From DATBJJ01 sp036556425 (lineage in GTDB: Bacteria > Acidobacteriota > Vicinamibacteria > Vicinamibacterales > 2-12-FULL-66-21), in contig DATBJJ010000122.1 of assembly GCA_036556425.1 (NCBI GenBank), positions 1 to 64,000 on the forward strand: a stretch of DNA of 64,000 bases. Reading direction: 5' to 3'. Below are positions 1 to 8,015 of the stretch, piece by piece (position 1 is the first letter of the stretch; each line of letters starts with the position of its first letter). The translations under genes and the position numbers were made by a program. Below the pieces are notes generated by a model, which saw only the letters and a list, made by a program, of their open reading frames with translations, had not been told where the DNA came from and did not search any database.

Positions 1-1
1 A

Positions 2-376
2 CGTCCAACCCTGAAGAGCCTCGAGTCCGTCGATCGCGCGTTGCTCCGGGCGAGCACCGTCGAAATGACGAAGCTCGAACGCCACGTCCCGTTTCTCGCG
101 ACGACGGCGAGCATCACGCCGTTCATCGGATTGTTCGGCACCGTGTGGGGCATCATGAGCTCGTTCCAGAACATCGGCGCGGCGGGATCGACGAGCCTGA
201 GCGTCGTCGCGCCGGGCATCGCGGACGCGCTCGTCGCGACGGCGGCCGGATTGTTCGCCGCGATCCCCGCGGTGTATTTCTACAATCTCTTCACGCAGCG
301 CGTGAAGGAATCCGCCGCCACGATGGACGACTTCTCGCTCGAGTTCCTGAACATCTGCGAGCGGAATTTCACGTGA
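2..376 (+). CDS. tolQ: TolQ/ExbB-family proton channel protein, 5' end missing
   Basis: C-terminal part of the inner-membrane proton channel subunit of the Tol-Pal system; the reading frame is open to the left window edge. The visible 124 residues hold the MotA/TolQ/ExbB domain: two hydrophobic segments around the stretches TPFIGLFGTVWGIM and IADALVATAAGLFAAIPAV, with the conserved Gly-Thr-Val-Trp-Gly turn. In the family these helices form the pore that energises TolR and TolA. The genes that follow (tolR, a TonB/TolA-like gene, tolB, pal, cpoB) make TolQ more likely than ExbB. The first M-like codon in view (41) is internal, not the start. A period-9 repeat follows the stop codon. Confidence 0.93.
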   Translation, partial: RPTLKSLESVDRALLRASTVEMTKLERHVPFLATTASITPFIGLFGTVWGIMSSFQNIGAAGSTSLSVVAPGIADALVATAAGLFAAIPAVYFYNLFTQRVKESAATMDDFSLEFLNICERNFT

Positions 377-381
377 GACCG

Positions 382-414
382 AGATCACGCGGATCACGCG
401 GACGCGGATCCGCA
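382..414. repeat. Period-9 tandem repeat after the tolQ stop
   Basis: Two perfect GATCACGCG units are followed by a partial unit (GACGCG) and GATCCGC in the opposite sense. The block starts 5 bases after the tolQ TGA and fills most of the gap to tolR. It is related to the larger elements at 4545, 30260 and 49171. Its short reverse arm could fold back weakly. Confidence 0.7.
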
Positions 415-429
415 TCACACTGATTGGAT

Positions 430-897
430 ATGCCCAAGGTTCAACAGAACGGCGGCGGAGGATCCGGACGCGGACGCCGGGGGCGCGGCGCGCACATCGC
501 CACGTCGCTCGCCGAGATCAACGTCGTCCCGCTCGTGGACGTGATGCTCGTCCTGCTGATCATCTTCATGGTCACCGCGCCTATGATGCAGCAAGGCTTC
601 GAAGTCAATCTTCCGCAGACGCGGAAAGCGAACGCGGTCAACGCGGAGCCGGTGTACGTCACGGTGCCGGCCGATTTCAGCCGGACGCGCGTGGTGATGC
701 TCGACAAACGCGAAGTGCGAATCGACATCCTGCACGAGCTCGTGCGTCAGGCGCTCCTCACGCGCGACGACAAGTCCGTGTTCATTCGCGCCGACGCCGC
801 GGCGACCGTGCAGGATTTCATGACGGTCACCGACAAATTGAAAGAGGGCGGCGTCGAAAAGGTCGGCATCGTCTCGCAGCCCGAGTCGCGCCGCTGA
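430..897 (+). CDS. tolR: TolR/ExbD-family biopolymer transport protein
   Basis: Inner-membrane partner of TolQ that couples the proton gradient to the TolA/TonB-like protein. Of 155 residues, the first 25 are Gly/Arg-rich and cytoplasmic. One transmembrane helix follows (VPLVDVMLVLLIIFMVTAP) and carries the Asp of the conserved PLVDVMLVLLIIFM motif, the residue thought to carry protons. The rest is a periplasmic ExbD domain. A TTG lies six bases upstream in frame, but the ATG at 430 is the better start. The order tolQ-tolR-tolA/tonB-tolB-pal supports the call; ExbD is the alternative family name. Confidence 0.93.
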   Translation: MPKVQQNGGGGSGRGRRGRGAHIATSLAEINVVPLVDVMLVLLIIFMVTAPMMQQGFEVNLPQTRKANAVNAEPVYVTVPADFSRTRVVMLDKREVRIDILHELVRQALLTRDDKSVFIRADAAATVQDFMTVTDKLKEGGVEKVGIVSQPESRR

Positions 898-907
898 TCG
901 AAGCCCC

Positions 908-1684
908 ATGCAGGAAGCCGTGAGCGGAATCCTCGTCGCCCGGAGCCGTGAGGCGGACGGCCTCTCGCGCATGGTGACGGTGTCGCTCGTCGCGCACGCC
1001 GTGGTGCTGACCGCGATCGTCTTCATGCCGAGAGGATGGCTGACGTCGCAGATCGAGCAGCGGTCCACGCCGATGATGATCTCGCTCGGCGGAGTGCCCG
1101 GCCAGGACACCGGCGGGATGACGCCGATCGCGACCCGCGCGATTCAACATGAGTCACCCGAGACGAAGGCGCCGGTCACGCCGCCAGCTGTGAAGCCCCC
1201 GGAGATGATCGCGCCGCTGCCCGACGTCAAGGCGAAGCCTCCCACGAAGGCCATCGAGAAGCCGGTCGACAAATCGTCGACGCGGAAGCCGACCGTCGGC
1301 CCGCAGGTGCGAAGCGGCGCTGGCCGCGTGGAAACGGGGGGCATGGCTGTTCCGTTCGGCGGCCTCGCGCAGGGCGGCGGCGGCACCGGCGGCGTGCGGA
1401 TTGAAGGCGACTTTTGTTGCCCCGAGTACATCGAGACGATGAAGCGGCTGATCCATGCGCAGTGGAACTTCCAGCAGGGGGCGGCCGGACTGGTCGAGGT
1501 GAAGTTCACGATCCGCCGCGATGGGATGCTGACCGGGGTCGCGGTGGAAAAGACGAGCGGCAATCCGCTGCTCGATCTGGAGTCGCGGCGCGCCGTGCTC
1601 GCGACGCAGAAGCTCGGACCGCTGCCGGATCAATTCACGAGGCCGAACCTTACCGTCTACCTCACATTCGAGTACAAGCGCTGA
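908..1684 (+). CDS. TonB/TolA-like energy-transducing protein
   Basis: A 258-residue protein with one N-terminal membrane helix (about residues 20-38), a Pro/Lys-rich periplasmic spacer (about 75-140) and a C-terminal TonB domain (about 165-258) ending in VYLTFEYKR. By position it should be the TolA of this Tol-Pal operon, reaching across the periplasm from TolQ/TolR to TolB and Pal. The C-terminal domain looks more like TonB than E. coli TolA. It begins with a Cys-Cys pair (GDFCCPEYIETM) that could form or swap disulfides in the periplasm. Its TGA overlaps the tolB ATG by one base, consistent with translational coupling. Confidence 0.85.
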   Translation: MQEAVSGILVARSREADGLSRMVTVSLVAHAVVLTAIVFMPRGWLTSQIEQRSTPMMISLGGVPGQDTGGMTPIATRAIQHESPETKAPVTPPAVKPPEMIAPLPDVKAKPPTKAIEKPVDKSSTRKPTVGPQVRSGAGRVETGGMAVPFGGLAQGGGGTGGVRIEGDFCCPEYIETMKRLIHAQWNFQQGAAGLVEVKFTIRRDGMLTGVAVEKTSGNPLLDLESRRAVLATQKLGPLPDQFTRPNLTVYLTFEYKR

Positions 1685-3072
1685 TGAAACACATACGACT
1701 CTTCACCGCGGTGTTCGCGTGCGGCGCGATGCTGGTCCTGACCGCGCAGACGCCTCAGCAGCCGCCGGCTGGGCAGCAAACGACCCAGCCGGACACCATC
1801 ATCACCAAGATCAGTCCTGGTGACTTCACCGCGCCGAAGCTCGCGGTTCCGGAGTTCATTCCGCTGACGAAGGACGCGGAAGTCGTCTCCGCGGCCAAAA
1901 CGATCAGCGACGTACTCTGGGACGACTTCGCGTTCGAGAAGGAGTTCTATCTCATCCCGCGCGACATCCTTCGCACGGTGCCGCGGCCAGCGACGGCCGA
2001 TCAGGTCGCGATCGATCGGTGGAAGGAGCTCAACGCGGACGGCGTCATTGTCGGGACCGTCACGAAGAGCGCCGACGGCATCATCGTCGAAGCGCGCCTG
2101 ATCAAAGTCGCCGACGGCACGATGGTGCTCGGCAAGCAGTACAGCGGATCGCTCAAATCGGTGGCGGACGGCGGGCGCATCTACGCGCACTCGGTCGCCG
2201 ACGAGATCCACAGGACGCAGCGCAATCTTCGCGGCGTCGCGCGGACCAAGCTCGCGTTCTCGTCCGATCGCGACGGCGTGCGCATGAAGGGACCGGTCGG
2301 CGACCGCGACACCTCGAACATCTATCAGGCCGACTACGACGGCGCGAACCAGTCGCGCATGACGATCAGCCGCTGGCTCGACATCGCGCCGGCATGGGCG
2401 CCCGACATGTCGGTGATCGCCTACACCTCGTACCGCACCGGCTATCCTGACATCGTGTTGCAGTCGCTGAAAGACGCGCGCGCGCCGGCGATGCCGGCGC
2501 GAGGCGGCACCGAGAACCAGAATTTCCTGCCGGCGTGGTCGCCCGACGGGACGAAGCTGGCGTTCATGTCGACGCGCGACGGGAATCCGGAGATCTACGT
2601 CATCAACCGCGACGGCAGCGGGCTGCGGCGCGTGACCAACCATCCGAGCGCGGATGCGACGCCGACCTGGTCCCCGGCCGGCACGCAGCTCGCGTTCACG
2701 TCCGATCGCGGCGGCACGCCGCAGGTATACATCGTGAACGTCGATGGGACCGGACTCGTGAAGATCACCGACGGGTCGCACTGCGATCGCGCGGCGTGGT
2801 CCACGGGAAAGGTCAACGAGATCGCGTATGCGTCGCGGACGGGCGGCGGGTTCGAGATCCGCGTCTTCGACGTGGCCACGCGCGAATCGCGAACCCTGAC
2901 GGACGGGATCGGCAGCAACGAGAGCCCGACGTTCGCGCCGAACGGCCGGCACCTCGCGTTCGTCTCGGATCGCACGGGCCGTCAGCAGATCTACACGATC
3001 GCCCGCGACGGCACCGACCTCAAGCAGATCACGAAGGTTGGAGCGAACAAGTACCCGAACTGGTCTCAGTAG
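1684..3072 (+). CDS. tolB: Tol-Pal system beta-propeller protein TolB
   Basis: Periplasmic component of the Tol-Pal complex; in the family it binds Pal and links it to TolA during outer-membrane constriction. The 462 residues start with a signal peptide (hydrophobic stretch after KHIRLF). An N-terminal TolB domain (about 40-190) contains LIPRDILRTVPRPA. A six-bladed propeller of WD40-like PD40 repeats follows, with blade motifs such as PAWSPDGTKLAFMSTRDG, PTWSPAGTQLAFTSDRGG and PTFAPNGRHLAFVSDRTG. An open frame extends upstream to 1414, but the ATG at 1684 gives a proper signal peptide and a one-base overlap with the preceding stop. Confidence 0.96.
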   Translation: MKHIRLFTAVFACGAMLVLTAQTPQQPPAGQQTTQPDTIITKISPGDFTAPKLAVPEFIPLTKDAEVVSAAKTISDVLWDDFAFEKEFYLIPRDILRTVPRPATADQVAIDRWKELNADGVIVGTVTKSADGIIVEARLIKVADGTMVLGKQYSGSLKSVADGGRIYAHSVADEIHRTQRNLRGVARTKLAFSSDRDGVRMKGPVGDRDTSNIYQADYDGANQSRMTISRWLDIAPAWAPDMSVIAYTSYRTGYPDIVLQSLKDARAPAMPARGGTENQNFLPAWSPDGTKLAFMSTRDGNPEIYVINRDGSGLRRVTNHPSADATPTWSPAGTQLAFTSDRGGTPQVYIVNVDGTGLVKITDGSHCDRAAWSTGKVNEIAYASRTGGGFEIRVFDVATRESRTLTDGIGSNESPTFAPNGRHLAFVSDRTGRQQIYTIARDGTDLKQITKVGANKYPNWSQ

Positions 3073-3099
3073 CAACGGGATCACATCGAAAGGTTGAGC

Positions 3100-3678
3100 A
3101 TGGAAATGCGACGAGTGGTGCCGGCGGTCGGTCTGCTGGCAATCGCGAGCCTCGTGGGAGCGTGCGGCGGAAACCAGCCGCCGAAGCCATATCCGAAGCC
3201 GGCTTCGGCAGCCACGAGTGGAGGAAGCAGCACGTCCGTACCGCGGCCGCCTGAGCCGGTCCCCGAACCGGGAGGCGTGCCGCCGGAGCCGAAGGTCGAG
3301 GATCCGCTGAAGGTCTCCGACATCGACAAGATCAATCAGAACTCCCCGTTCCAGCCGGTCTTCTTCGCCCTCGACAGCACGGAGATCGACCAGGCGGGCC
3401 AGCAGGCGCTCAATGCCAACGCCGGCATTCTGAAGAAATATCCTGAGTGGGTGATCACGATCGAAGGGCACGCGGACGAGCGCGGCACAGCCGAGTACAA
3501 TCTGGCGCTCGGCACGCGGCGCGCGGCGGCGGCTCGGGACTACCTCGTCGCGCTCGGCATTCCGGGCGATCGCCTTCGCACGGTAAGCTACGGCAAGGAG
3601 TTCCCGTTCGATCCGTTGCACTCCGAGGCGGCGTGGTCGAAGAACCGCCGGGCACACTTCGTGCTGACGAGTAGGTGA
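3100..3678 (+). CDS. pal: Peptidoglycan-associated lipoprotein Pal
   Basis: Outer-membrane lipoprotein that holds the envelope layers together by binding peptidoglycan. The 192 residues begin with a lipoprotein signal ending LVGAC, so Cys22 should be lipidated. A Pro/Ser-rich linker reaches about residue 70, then an OmpA-like domain follows with its peptidoglycan-binding signature (TIEGHADERGTAEYNLALG). The ATG at 3100 follows an AAAGG ribosome site; a TTG six bases upstream is less likely. Pal sits between tolB and cpoB, the standard order. Confidence 0.96.
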   Translation: MEMRRVVPAVGLLAIASLVGACGGNQPPKPYPKPASAATSGGSSTSVPRPPEPVPEPGGVPPEPKVEDPLKVSDIDKINQNSPFQPVFFALDSTEIDQAGQQALNANAGILKKYPEWVITIEGHADERGTAEYNLALGTRRAAAARDYLVALGIPGDRLRTVSYGKEFPFDPLHSEAAWSKNRRAHFVLTSR

Positions 3679-3696
3679 GATTCAGAGGTTGAGGCC

Positions 3697-4545
3697 ATGA
3701 GAATGCTTCGCGTGGTGGCGCCTGCGGCGCTCGTCGTTGGAATCCTGTCGCCGGCGGTGGCGCGCGCCGACGCCGACAAGGAGCACAAGCTGCTGATGGC
3801 CGAGATCCGCATGCTCCAGGAGCAGCAGCAGGAGATGCGGCAGGCGATCCTCGGACTCGGCGACACGTTGAAGGCGCTGAACGCGCGCCTCGACAACGAC
3901 GCGAACCGCAACCAGAAGGCGTTCGCCGATCAGAAGCTCATCGTGGAAGGCGTCGGCGAGACGGCGCGCGTGCTTCGCGAAAAGGCGGACGAGACGAACG
4001 TGCGGTTGTCGTCGATGACGCAGGAGCTGCAGGCGCTGCGGCAAGCGGTGGCGTCGATGCCGTCGCCGACCGCGTCGCCCGCCGCGCCGACGGGAGACCC
4101 GGCCGCGGGCGATCCGGCGGCGCCGGGCGCCGCGCCGAGCCCGGGCGCGAATCCGCCGAACATCTCCCCCACTCAGTTGTGGGATCGCGTGTACGCGCTC
4201 TACACCGCGGGACAGTTCGATCTCGCCGTCGAAGGGTTCCAGTCGTACATCCGCGGATTTCCGACGTCGGCGCAGGCAGACGACGCGCAGCTCTACATCG
4301 GCCATTCACTGTACAGCGCGGGCAAGTACTCGGACGCCGCGGCGGCGCTGCAGCGCGTGATCACGAACTACCCGCAGTCCGACAGCGTGCCCGCGGCGTA
4401 CTACAAGCTCGGGCTCACCTACGAGGCGCTCAAACAAATAGAGCCCGCGCGGCGGGCTCTCGAGACGGTGATCAAGAATTACCCCGCGACGTCGGAGGCG
4501 ACGCTCGCGCGGCAAGTTCTCGTCCGTCTACAGGATAAACGCTGA
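3697..4545 (+). CDS. cpoB: Cell division coordinator CpoB (YbgF), TPR protein
   Basis: Periplasmic Tol-associated protein, known in proteobacteria to coordinate peptidoglycan synthesis with outer-membrane constriction. The 282 residues show a signal peptide (cleavage after VARA), a long alpha-helical coiled-coil segment (about 25-115), an Ala/Pro/Gly-rich linker (about 125-155) and a C-terminal set of tetratricopeptide repeats (about 160-280) with motifs such as AQLYIGHSLYSAGKYSDA and AAYYKLGLTYEALKQ. It is the last gene of the Tol-Pal operon and converges on ssb across a large inverted repeat. Confidence 0.93.
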   Translation: MRMLRVVAPAALVVGILSPAVARADADKEHKLLMAEIRMLQEQQQEMRQAILGLGDTLKALNARLDNDANRNQKAFADQKLIVEGVGETARVLREKADETNVRLSSMTQELQALRQAVASMPSPTASPAAPTGDPAAGDPAAPGAAPSPGANPPNISPTQLWDRVYALYTAGQFDLAVEGFQSYIRGFPTSAQADDAQLYIGHSLYSAGKYSDAAAALQRVITNYPQSDSVPAAYYKLGLTYEALKQIEPARRALETVIKNYPATSEATLARQVLVRLQDKR

Positions 4546-4622
4546 TTACGCGGATCTACGCGGATTACACGGATCTTCCGGTTTTCTGATCCGCGTGATC
4601 GATGGGATCCGCGAGATCCGCG
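4545..4622. repeat. Inverted period-9/10 repeat between the converging cpoB and ssb
   Basis: The left arm starts on the last base of the cpoB TGA and repeats ATTACGCGG-like units. The right arm runs up to the ssb stop and carries the reverse units (ATCCGCGAG, ATCCGCGTC). The core between them holds CCGGTTTTCTG. The arms could pair in RNA from either strand, so it may act as a two-way terminator. Read on the other strand, the element at 49171-49237 has nearly the same start and end, so the two are related copies. Confidence 0.8.
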
Positions 4623-5063
4623 TCAAAACGGAATATCGTCGTCGGTGAGCTCGGTCGCGGGCTCTCCCATCGGTTCTTCCATACCGGCTGAACTCGACGA
4701 TCGCTGCTGGCGCGCCGCGCCGGCCGCGCCCCCGCCTCCGCTGAGGAGCACGACGCGGTCGCCCCGCACCTCGGTGGTGTAGCGTTTGTTGCCGTCCTTG
4801 TCGTCCCACTGGCGCGTCTGCAGCTTGCCCTCGATGTAGATCTGCTTGCCCTTCGTCAGGTACTCGGACAGCGATTCCGCCGTCTTTCCCCAGAGAACGA
4901 CGCGGTGCCATTCCGTTTTCTCCTGGCGCTGCCCGCCCTTGTCGTTCCACACCTCGGTGGTGGCAAGGTTGAGCGTGGCGACGGGCGCGCCGCCCGGCGT
5001 GTACCGCAGCTCCGCATCGCGACCGAGATTGCCGACGAGAATCACTTTGTTCACGCTGCCCAT
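4623..5063 (-). CDS. ssb: Single-stranded DNA-binding protein
   Basis: Binds ssDNA during replication, repair and recombination. The 146 residues have an OB-fold (about 1-108) beginning GSVNKVILVGNLGRDAELRY, a short Gly/Ser-rich linker and the acidic C-terminal tip DDDIPF that recruits partner proteins. The ATG follows a good ribosome site (GAAAGGA). A sigma-70-like promoter lies just upstream, so ssb is probably transcribed on its own although it ends a long run of genes on the same strand. Confidence 0.97.
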   Translation of the reverse strand: MGSVNKVILVGNLGRDAELRYTPGGAPVATLNLATTEVWNDKGGQRQEKTEWHRVVLWGKTAESLSEYLTKGKQIYIEGKLQTRQWDDKDGNKRYTTEVRGDRVVLLSGGGGAAGAARQQRSSSSAGMEEPMGEPATELTDDDIPF

Positions 5064-5090
5064 GCGAAAAGTCCTTTCAAGAGTCCAGCC

Positions 5091-5119
5091 ATTCTGAACT
5101 CGGTGTTTTCAGGCGTCAA
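5091..5119 (-). promoter_or_regulatory. Sigma-70-type promoter of ssb
   Basis: On the minus strand TTGACG (5114-5119) and CAGAAT (5091-5096) are separated by 17 bases. The predicted start near 5084 leaves a leader of about 20 bases containing the GAAAGGA ribosome site of ssb. The preceding cupin gene ends 68 bases further upstream. Confidence 0.55.
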
Positions 5120-5187
5120 ATGCGATCGCGTCGCGCGCGGTACGCAGGGCGTGCGGATTGCGCGCGCCGCCGCGTACGCAGGATCTG

Positions 5188-5541
5188 CTACGTCGTGCGC
5201 CCGTACCGATCCTCGATTCGCACGACGTCGTGGAGCTCCGGCGTCGAGACCTCGAAGATGTCGCAGTCGTCGATCGCGGTCATTCGGTGGACGGTCTTCG
5301 GCGTGATGTGAACGGCCTCGCCGACCTTCATCTCTCGCTTCACGAGCGAGTCGGCTTCGCCGATCTCGAACAGCAGTCGGCCCGACCAGAGGAAGATCGT
5401 TTCATCCTTTTGATTGTGATACTGCAGGCTCAACGCGTGGCCGGCGTTGACGTGGATCAGCTTCCCGACGTAGCGATCGGTTTTCGCCCAGTGCAGCTCG
5501 TACCCCCACGGCTTCTCGACTCGCGTCACGGCATCCGGCAC
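5188..5541 (-). CDS. Cupin-domain protein, mannose-6-phosphate isomerase-like
   Basis: A 117-residue single-domain cupin. The N-terminal RVEKPWGYELHW is typical of the C-terminal half of ManC and of type II phosphomannose isomerases. Metal-binding cupin motifs are visible (SLQYHNQKDETIFLWSG, then HITPKTVHRMTA). The full-length enzymes also carry a nucleotidyltransferase domain that is absent here, so a sugar-phosphate isomerase or sugar-binding role is possible but unproven. It lies 13 bases downstream of ptsI and is probably the last cotranscribed gene of the PTS cluster, which hints at a sugar-related function. Confidence 0.82.
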   Translation of the reverse strand: MPDAVTRVEKPWGYELHWAKTDRYVGKLIHVNAGHALSLQYHNQKDETIFLWSGRLLFEIGEADSLVKREMKVGEAVHITPKTVHRMTAIDDCDIFEVSTPELHDVVRIEDRYGRTT

Positions 5542-5554
5542 TTGAAGGCTCCTC

Positions 5555-7303
5555 TCAATTCCCTTTCGACGCGAGCGGTTCGGCCAGCTCGCTCAAATTC
5601 TTTTCGATTTCCGCCGCGGTGCGGGCGGTCAGCGCGCGCTTCGCCGCGAGCCGCGCGTCCGATGCGCGCAGCGCGCGGATCACGCGCTTCGCGAGCGGAA
5701 TCGCCGTCGGCGCCATGCTCAGCTCGCGCAGGCCGAGCCCCACGAGCAGCGTGATGAGTACGGGATCCGCGGCCATCTCGCCGCAGACCGCGACCGGAAT
5801 CCGCGCGCGGCGACCCGCGCGGACGACGAGCCTGATCGCCCGCAGGATCGCGGGGTGCAGCGGCTCGTACAGGCGCGCGAGCCGATCGTCGGTGCGATCC
5901 ACCGCCAGGCAGTACTGAATCAGATCGTTCGTGCCGATGCTGAAGAAGTCCGCTTCGGACGCGAGCAGATCGGCGGTCAGCGCCGCGGACGGCAGCTCGA
6001 TCATGATGCCGATCGGCACGGCGGGCACCTGCAGGCCCCGCTCGCGCAGCGCGTCCGCTGCGCGGACGATTGCCGCTCTCGCGGCCCGCAGCTCCTCGAG
6101 GCCGGACACGAACGGAAACATGATCCGCAGCGGCCCGTGCGCGGCCGCGCGGAGCAGCGCGCGCAGCTGCGCCTGGAACACTTCCTCGGTCGCCAAACTC
6201 AATCGCACGCCGCGCATGCCGAGCGGCGATCGCGCCGCTTCCCCCTGCGGAGGATCGATGCGCAGCTGCCCTTCGGTGACGTCGAAGGTCCGAATCGTGA
6301 CGCGCCGCGGCGCGGCGCTCTCGACGAGCCGGCGGTATGCGTCGTATTGCGCGTCCTCCGTGAGGCGCGCGATCGCGCCGGGTCCGCCCGCCGTGAGAAG
6401 GAACTCGGATCGAAACAGCCCGATCCCCTCGGCGCCGCGTTCGCGCGCGCGCGCCGTATCGTCCGGCGTCTCGATGTTGGCCTCGAGCCGGATCTCGACG
6501 CCATCCTCGGTGATCGCCGGCAGGTCGCGATATTCGTCGAGCGACTGCTCGTACGCGTGCCGGCGGCGCTGCCGCGTCTCGATCTGCTCGAGCGTGTCCG
6601 GGTCCGGCTCGACGATGACCTCGCCGGTCGTGCCATCCACCGCGACGAGCGCGCCAGGGGCGACGACCGCGCTCGCGTGGTGAAGACACGCGACCGTGGG
6701 AACGTGAAGCGATCGCGCGAGGATGGCGGTGTGATTCGTCCAGCTTCCGGCGTCCGTCACCAGACCGGCGAGCCGCTGCCAGTCGAGCTGCGCGATGACC
6801 GACGGCGTCACCTCGTGCGCGACGAGCACGAGCGGCCCTTCCAGCTCGTTGAAGAGATCCGTGGGATCGCCCGCGGCGCGCAGGTTCATCGTCAAACGGC
6901 CCACGACGTCGGCGACGTCCCCCTTGCGCTCGCGAAGGTATGGGTCCTCGGTCTGCTCGAAGAGCGACGAGATGTACTCCAGCGCGCGCTGCAGCGCGGA
7001 TTCGGCATTGAGCCGCTCGGTGCGGATCGTCTCAGCCGCGCGTCCGCAGAGCATCCCGTCGTCGAGCATCAGAAGCTGCGCGTCGAAGAGATACGCGTGC
7101 GGCGCCCCGGCGCTCGTCGCGATTCGCTGCTTGATCTGCTCGATCTGCTCGCGCGAACGGACGCGCGCCGCATCCAAGCGATCGAGCTCGCGATCGACGA
7201 GCCACGGCGGGACGCGGAACCGCAGATCGCGCGTGCCGCGCTTCAGGACCAGCGCTTTGCCGATGCCGATCCCGGGCGAGACGCCGAGGCCCGTCAATCG
7301 CAT
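5555..7303 (-). CDS. ptsI: PTS enzyme I (phosphoenolpyruvate-protein phosphotransferase)
   Basis: First enzyme of the phosphorelay: takes phosphate from phosphoenolpyruvate and passes it to HPr. Its 582 residues match the family length. The N-terminal domain holds the phosphorylatable His near residue 191 in DAGSWTNHTAILARS; the usual Gly-Gly-x-x-Ser-His is slightly changed to Trp-Thr-Asn-His. The C-terminal TIM barrel shows GIGLFRSEFLL, DVTEGQLRIDPP and the cysteine motif PVAVCGEMAADP. Its ATG at 7303 lies inside the end of ptsH (10-base overlap), so the two are translationally coupled. Confidence 0.96.
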   Translation of the reverse strand: MRLTGLGVSPGIGIGKALVLKRGTRDLRFRVPPWLVDRELDRLDAARVRSREQIEQIKQRIATSAGAPHAYLFDAQLLMLDDGMLCGRAAETIRTERLNAESALQRALEYISSLFEQTEDPYLRERKGDVADVVGRLTMNLRAAGDPTDLFNELEGPLVLVAHEVTPSVIAQLDWQRLAGLVTDAGSWTNHTAILARSLHVPTVACLHHASAVVAPGALVAVDGTTGEVIVEPDPDTLEQIETRQRRRHAYEQSLDEYRDLPAITEDGVEIRLEANIETPDDTARARERGAEGIGLFRSEFLLTAGGPGAIARLTEDAQYDAYRRLVESAAPRRVTIRTFDVTEGQLRIDPPQGEAARSPLGMRGVRLSLATEEVFQAQLRALLRAAAHGPLRIMFPFVSGLEELRAARAAIVRAADALRERGLQVPAVPIGIMIELPSAALTADLLASEADFFSIGTNDLIQYCLAVDRTDDRLARLYEPLHPAILRAIRLVVRAGRRARIPVAVCGEMAADPVLITLLVGLGLRELSMAPTAIPLAKRVIRALRASDARLAAKRALTARTAAEIEKNLSELAEPLASKGN

Positions 7304-7572
7304 GGCGCCACCTCGTCGAAGCCGCGCGCGACGAGCGCGGTCAGCGCCGCGATCGCCTGCGCTTCGTCATGGCCGCTCGCCGAAATCGTGACGACGCTTC
7401 CCTGCGCCGCGGCGAGGAGCAGCAGGCCCATGATGCTCTTGCCGTCCATGTCGCGCGCCCCTCGCGCCACCCGAATCCGCGCGTTGAACGCGCTGGCCGT
7501 GTGCACGAACCTCGCGGCGGCGCGCGCGTGCAGGCCGAGCGGATTCACGATCGTCACGGCACAGCTCGTCAT
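7294..7572 (-). CDS. ptsH: Phosphocarrier protein HPr
   Basis: Small phosphocarrier of the PTS, 92 residues. His15 lies in NPLGLHARAA, the site charged by enzyme I. Ser46 lies in DGKSIMG, the site used by HPr kinase, whose gene is three genes upstream. The open frame continues upstream, but the ATG at 7572 gives the family start and overlaps the EIIA stop by four bases (ATGA). With both sites intact, the protein can be a carrier and a regulatory switch. Confidence 0.96.
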   Translation of the reverse strand: MTSCAVTIVNPLGLHARAAARFVHTASAFNARIRVARGARDMDGKSIMGLLLLAAAQGSVVTISASGHDEAQAIAALTALVARGFDEVAPCD

Positions 7573-7997
7573 GCCTTCTCTCCGCGAAGCAGGTCCGACG
7601 CGATCCAGATGGCGTTGCGCCCATCCTCGCGGATCTCGCGTGCGAGCGTCAAAAGATCGTTTTGCTTCGGCGTCCGCGCGAGCTTGATGAGCATCGGCAG
7701 GTTGACGCCCGTCACGACCTCGACGTGCGGGCTGACGAACGTGACCGCCAGATTCGCGGGCGTGCCGCCGAACATGTCCGTCAACACGAGAACGCCTGCG
7801 GGATTCCCGTCCCCGCCGGCAGAGGCCTGCACGCGCGCGATCGCCGCGCCGATCTCCTCCTTCGCGCGGTCCACGTCGTCGTGCCACCCGATCGAGACCG
7901 CGGCGAAGTGCGGGAGGTCGCCGACGATCATCTCCGCCGAGTTGACGAGCTCCGCCGCGAGCTGACCGTGCGTGATGACGACAACGCCGACCTTCAT
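7569..7997 (-). CDS. PTS EIIA component of the mannose (Man) family
   Basis: A 142-residue EIIA domain of the mannose/fructose superfamily. It accepts phosphate from HPr on His10, in VGVVVITHGQLAAEL. TDMFGGTPANLA and VVTGVNLPMLIKLA are further family signatures. No EIIB or EIIC gene is nearby, so this EIIA probably regulates a partner protein rather than feeding a sugar permease. The ATG at 7997 is preferred over a TTG nine bases upstream. The gene overlaps ptsH by four bases. Confidence 0.92.
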   Translation of the reverse strand: MKVGVVVITHGQLAAELVNSAEMIVGDLPHFAAVSIGWHDDVDRAKEEIGAAIARVQASAGGDGNPAGVLVLTDMFGGTPANLAVTFVSPHVEVVTGVNLPMLIKLARTPKQNDLLTLAREIREDGRNAIWIASDLLRGEKA

Positions 7998-8015
7998 AAG
8001 TCGCAAATCCCCACG

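Noticed and set aside
1657..3657. Open frame of 666 codons antisense to tolB and pal
   Set aside because: Overlaps two well-supported genes on the other strand; no recognisable protein.
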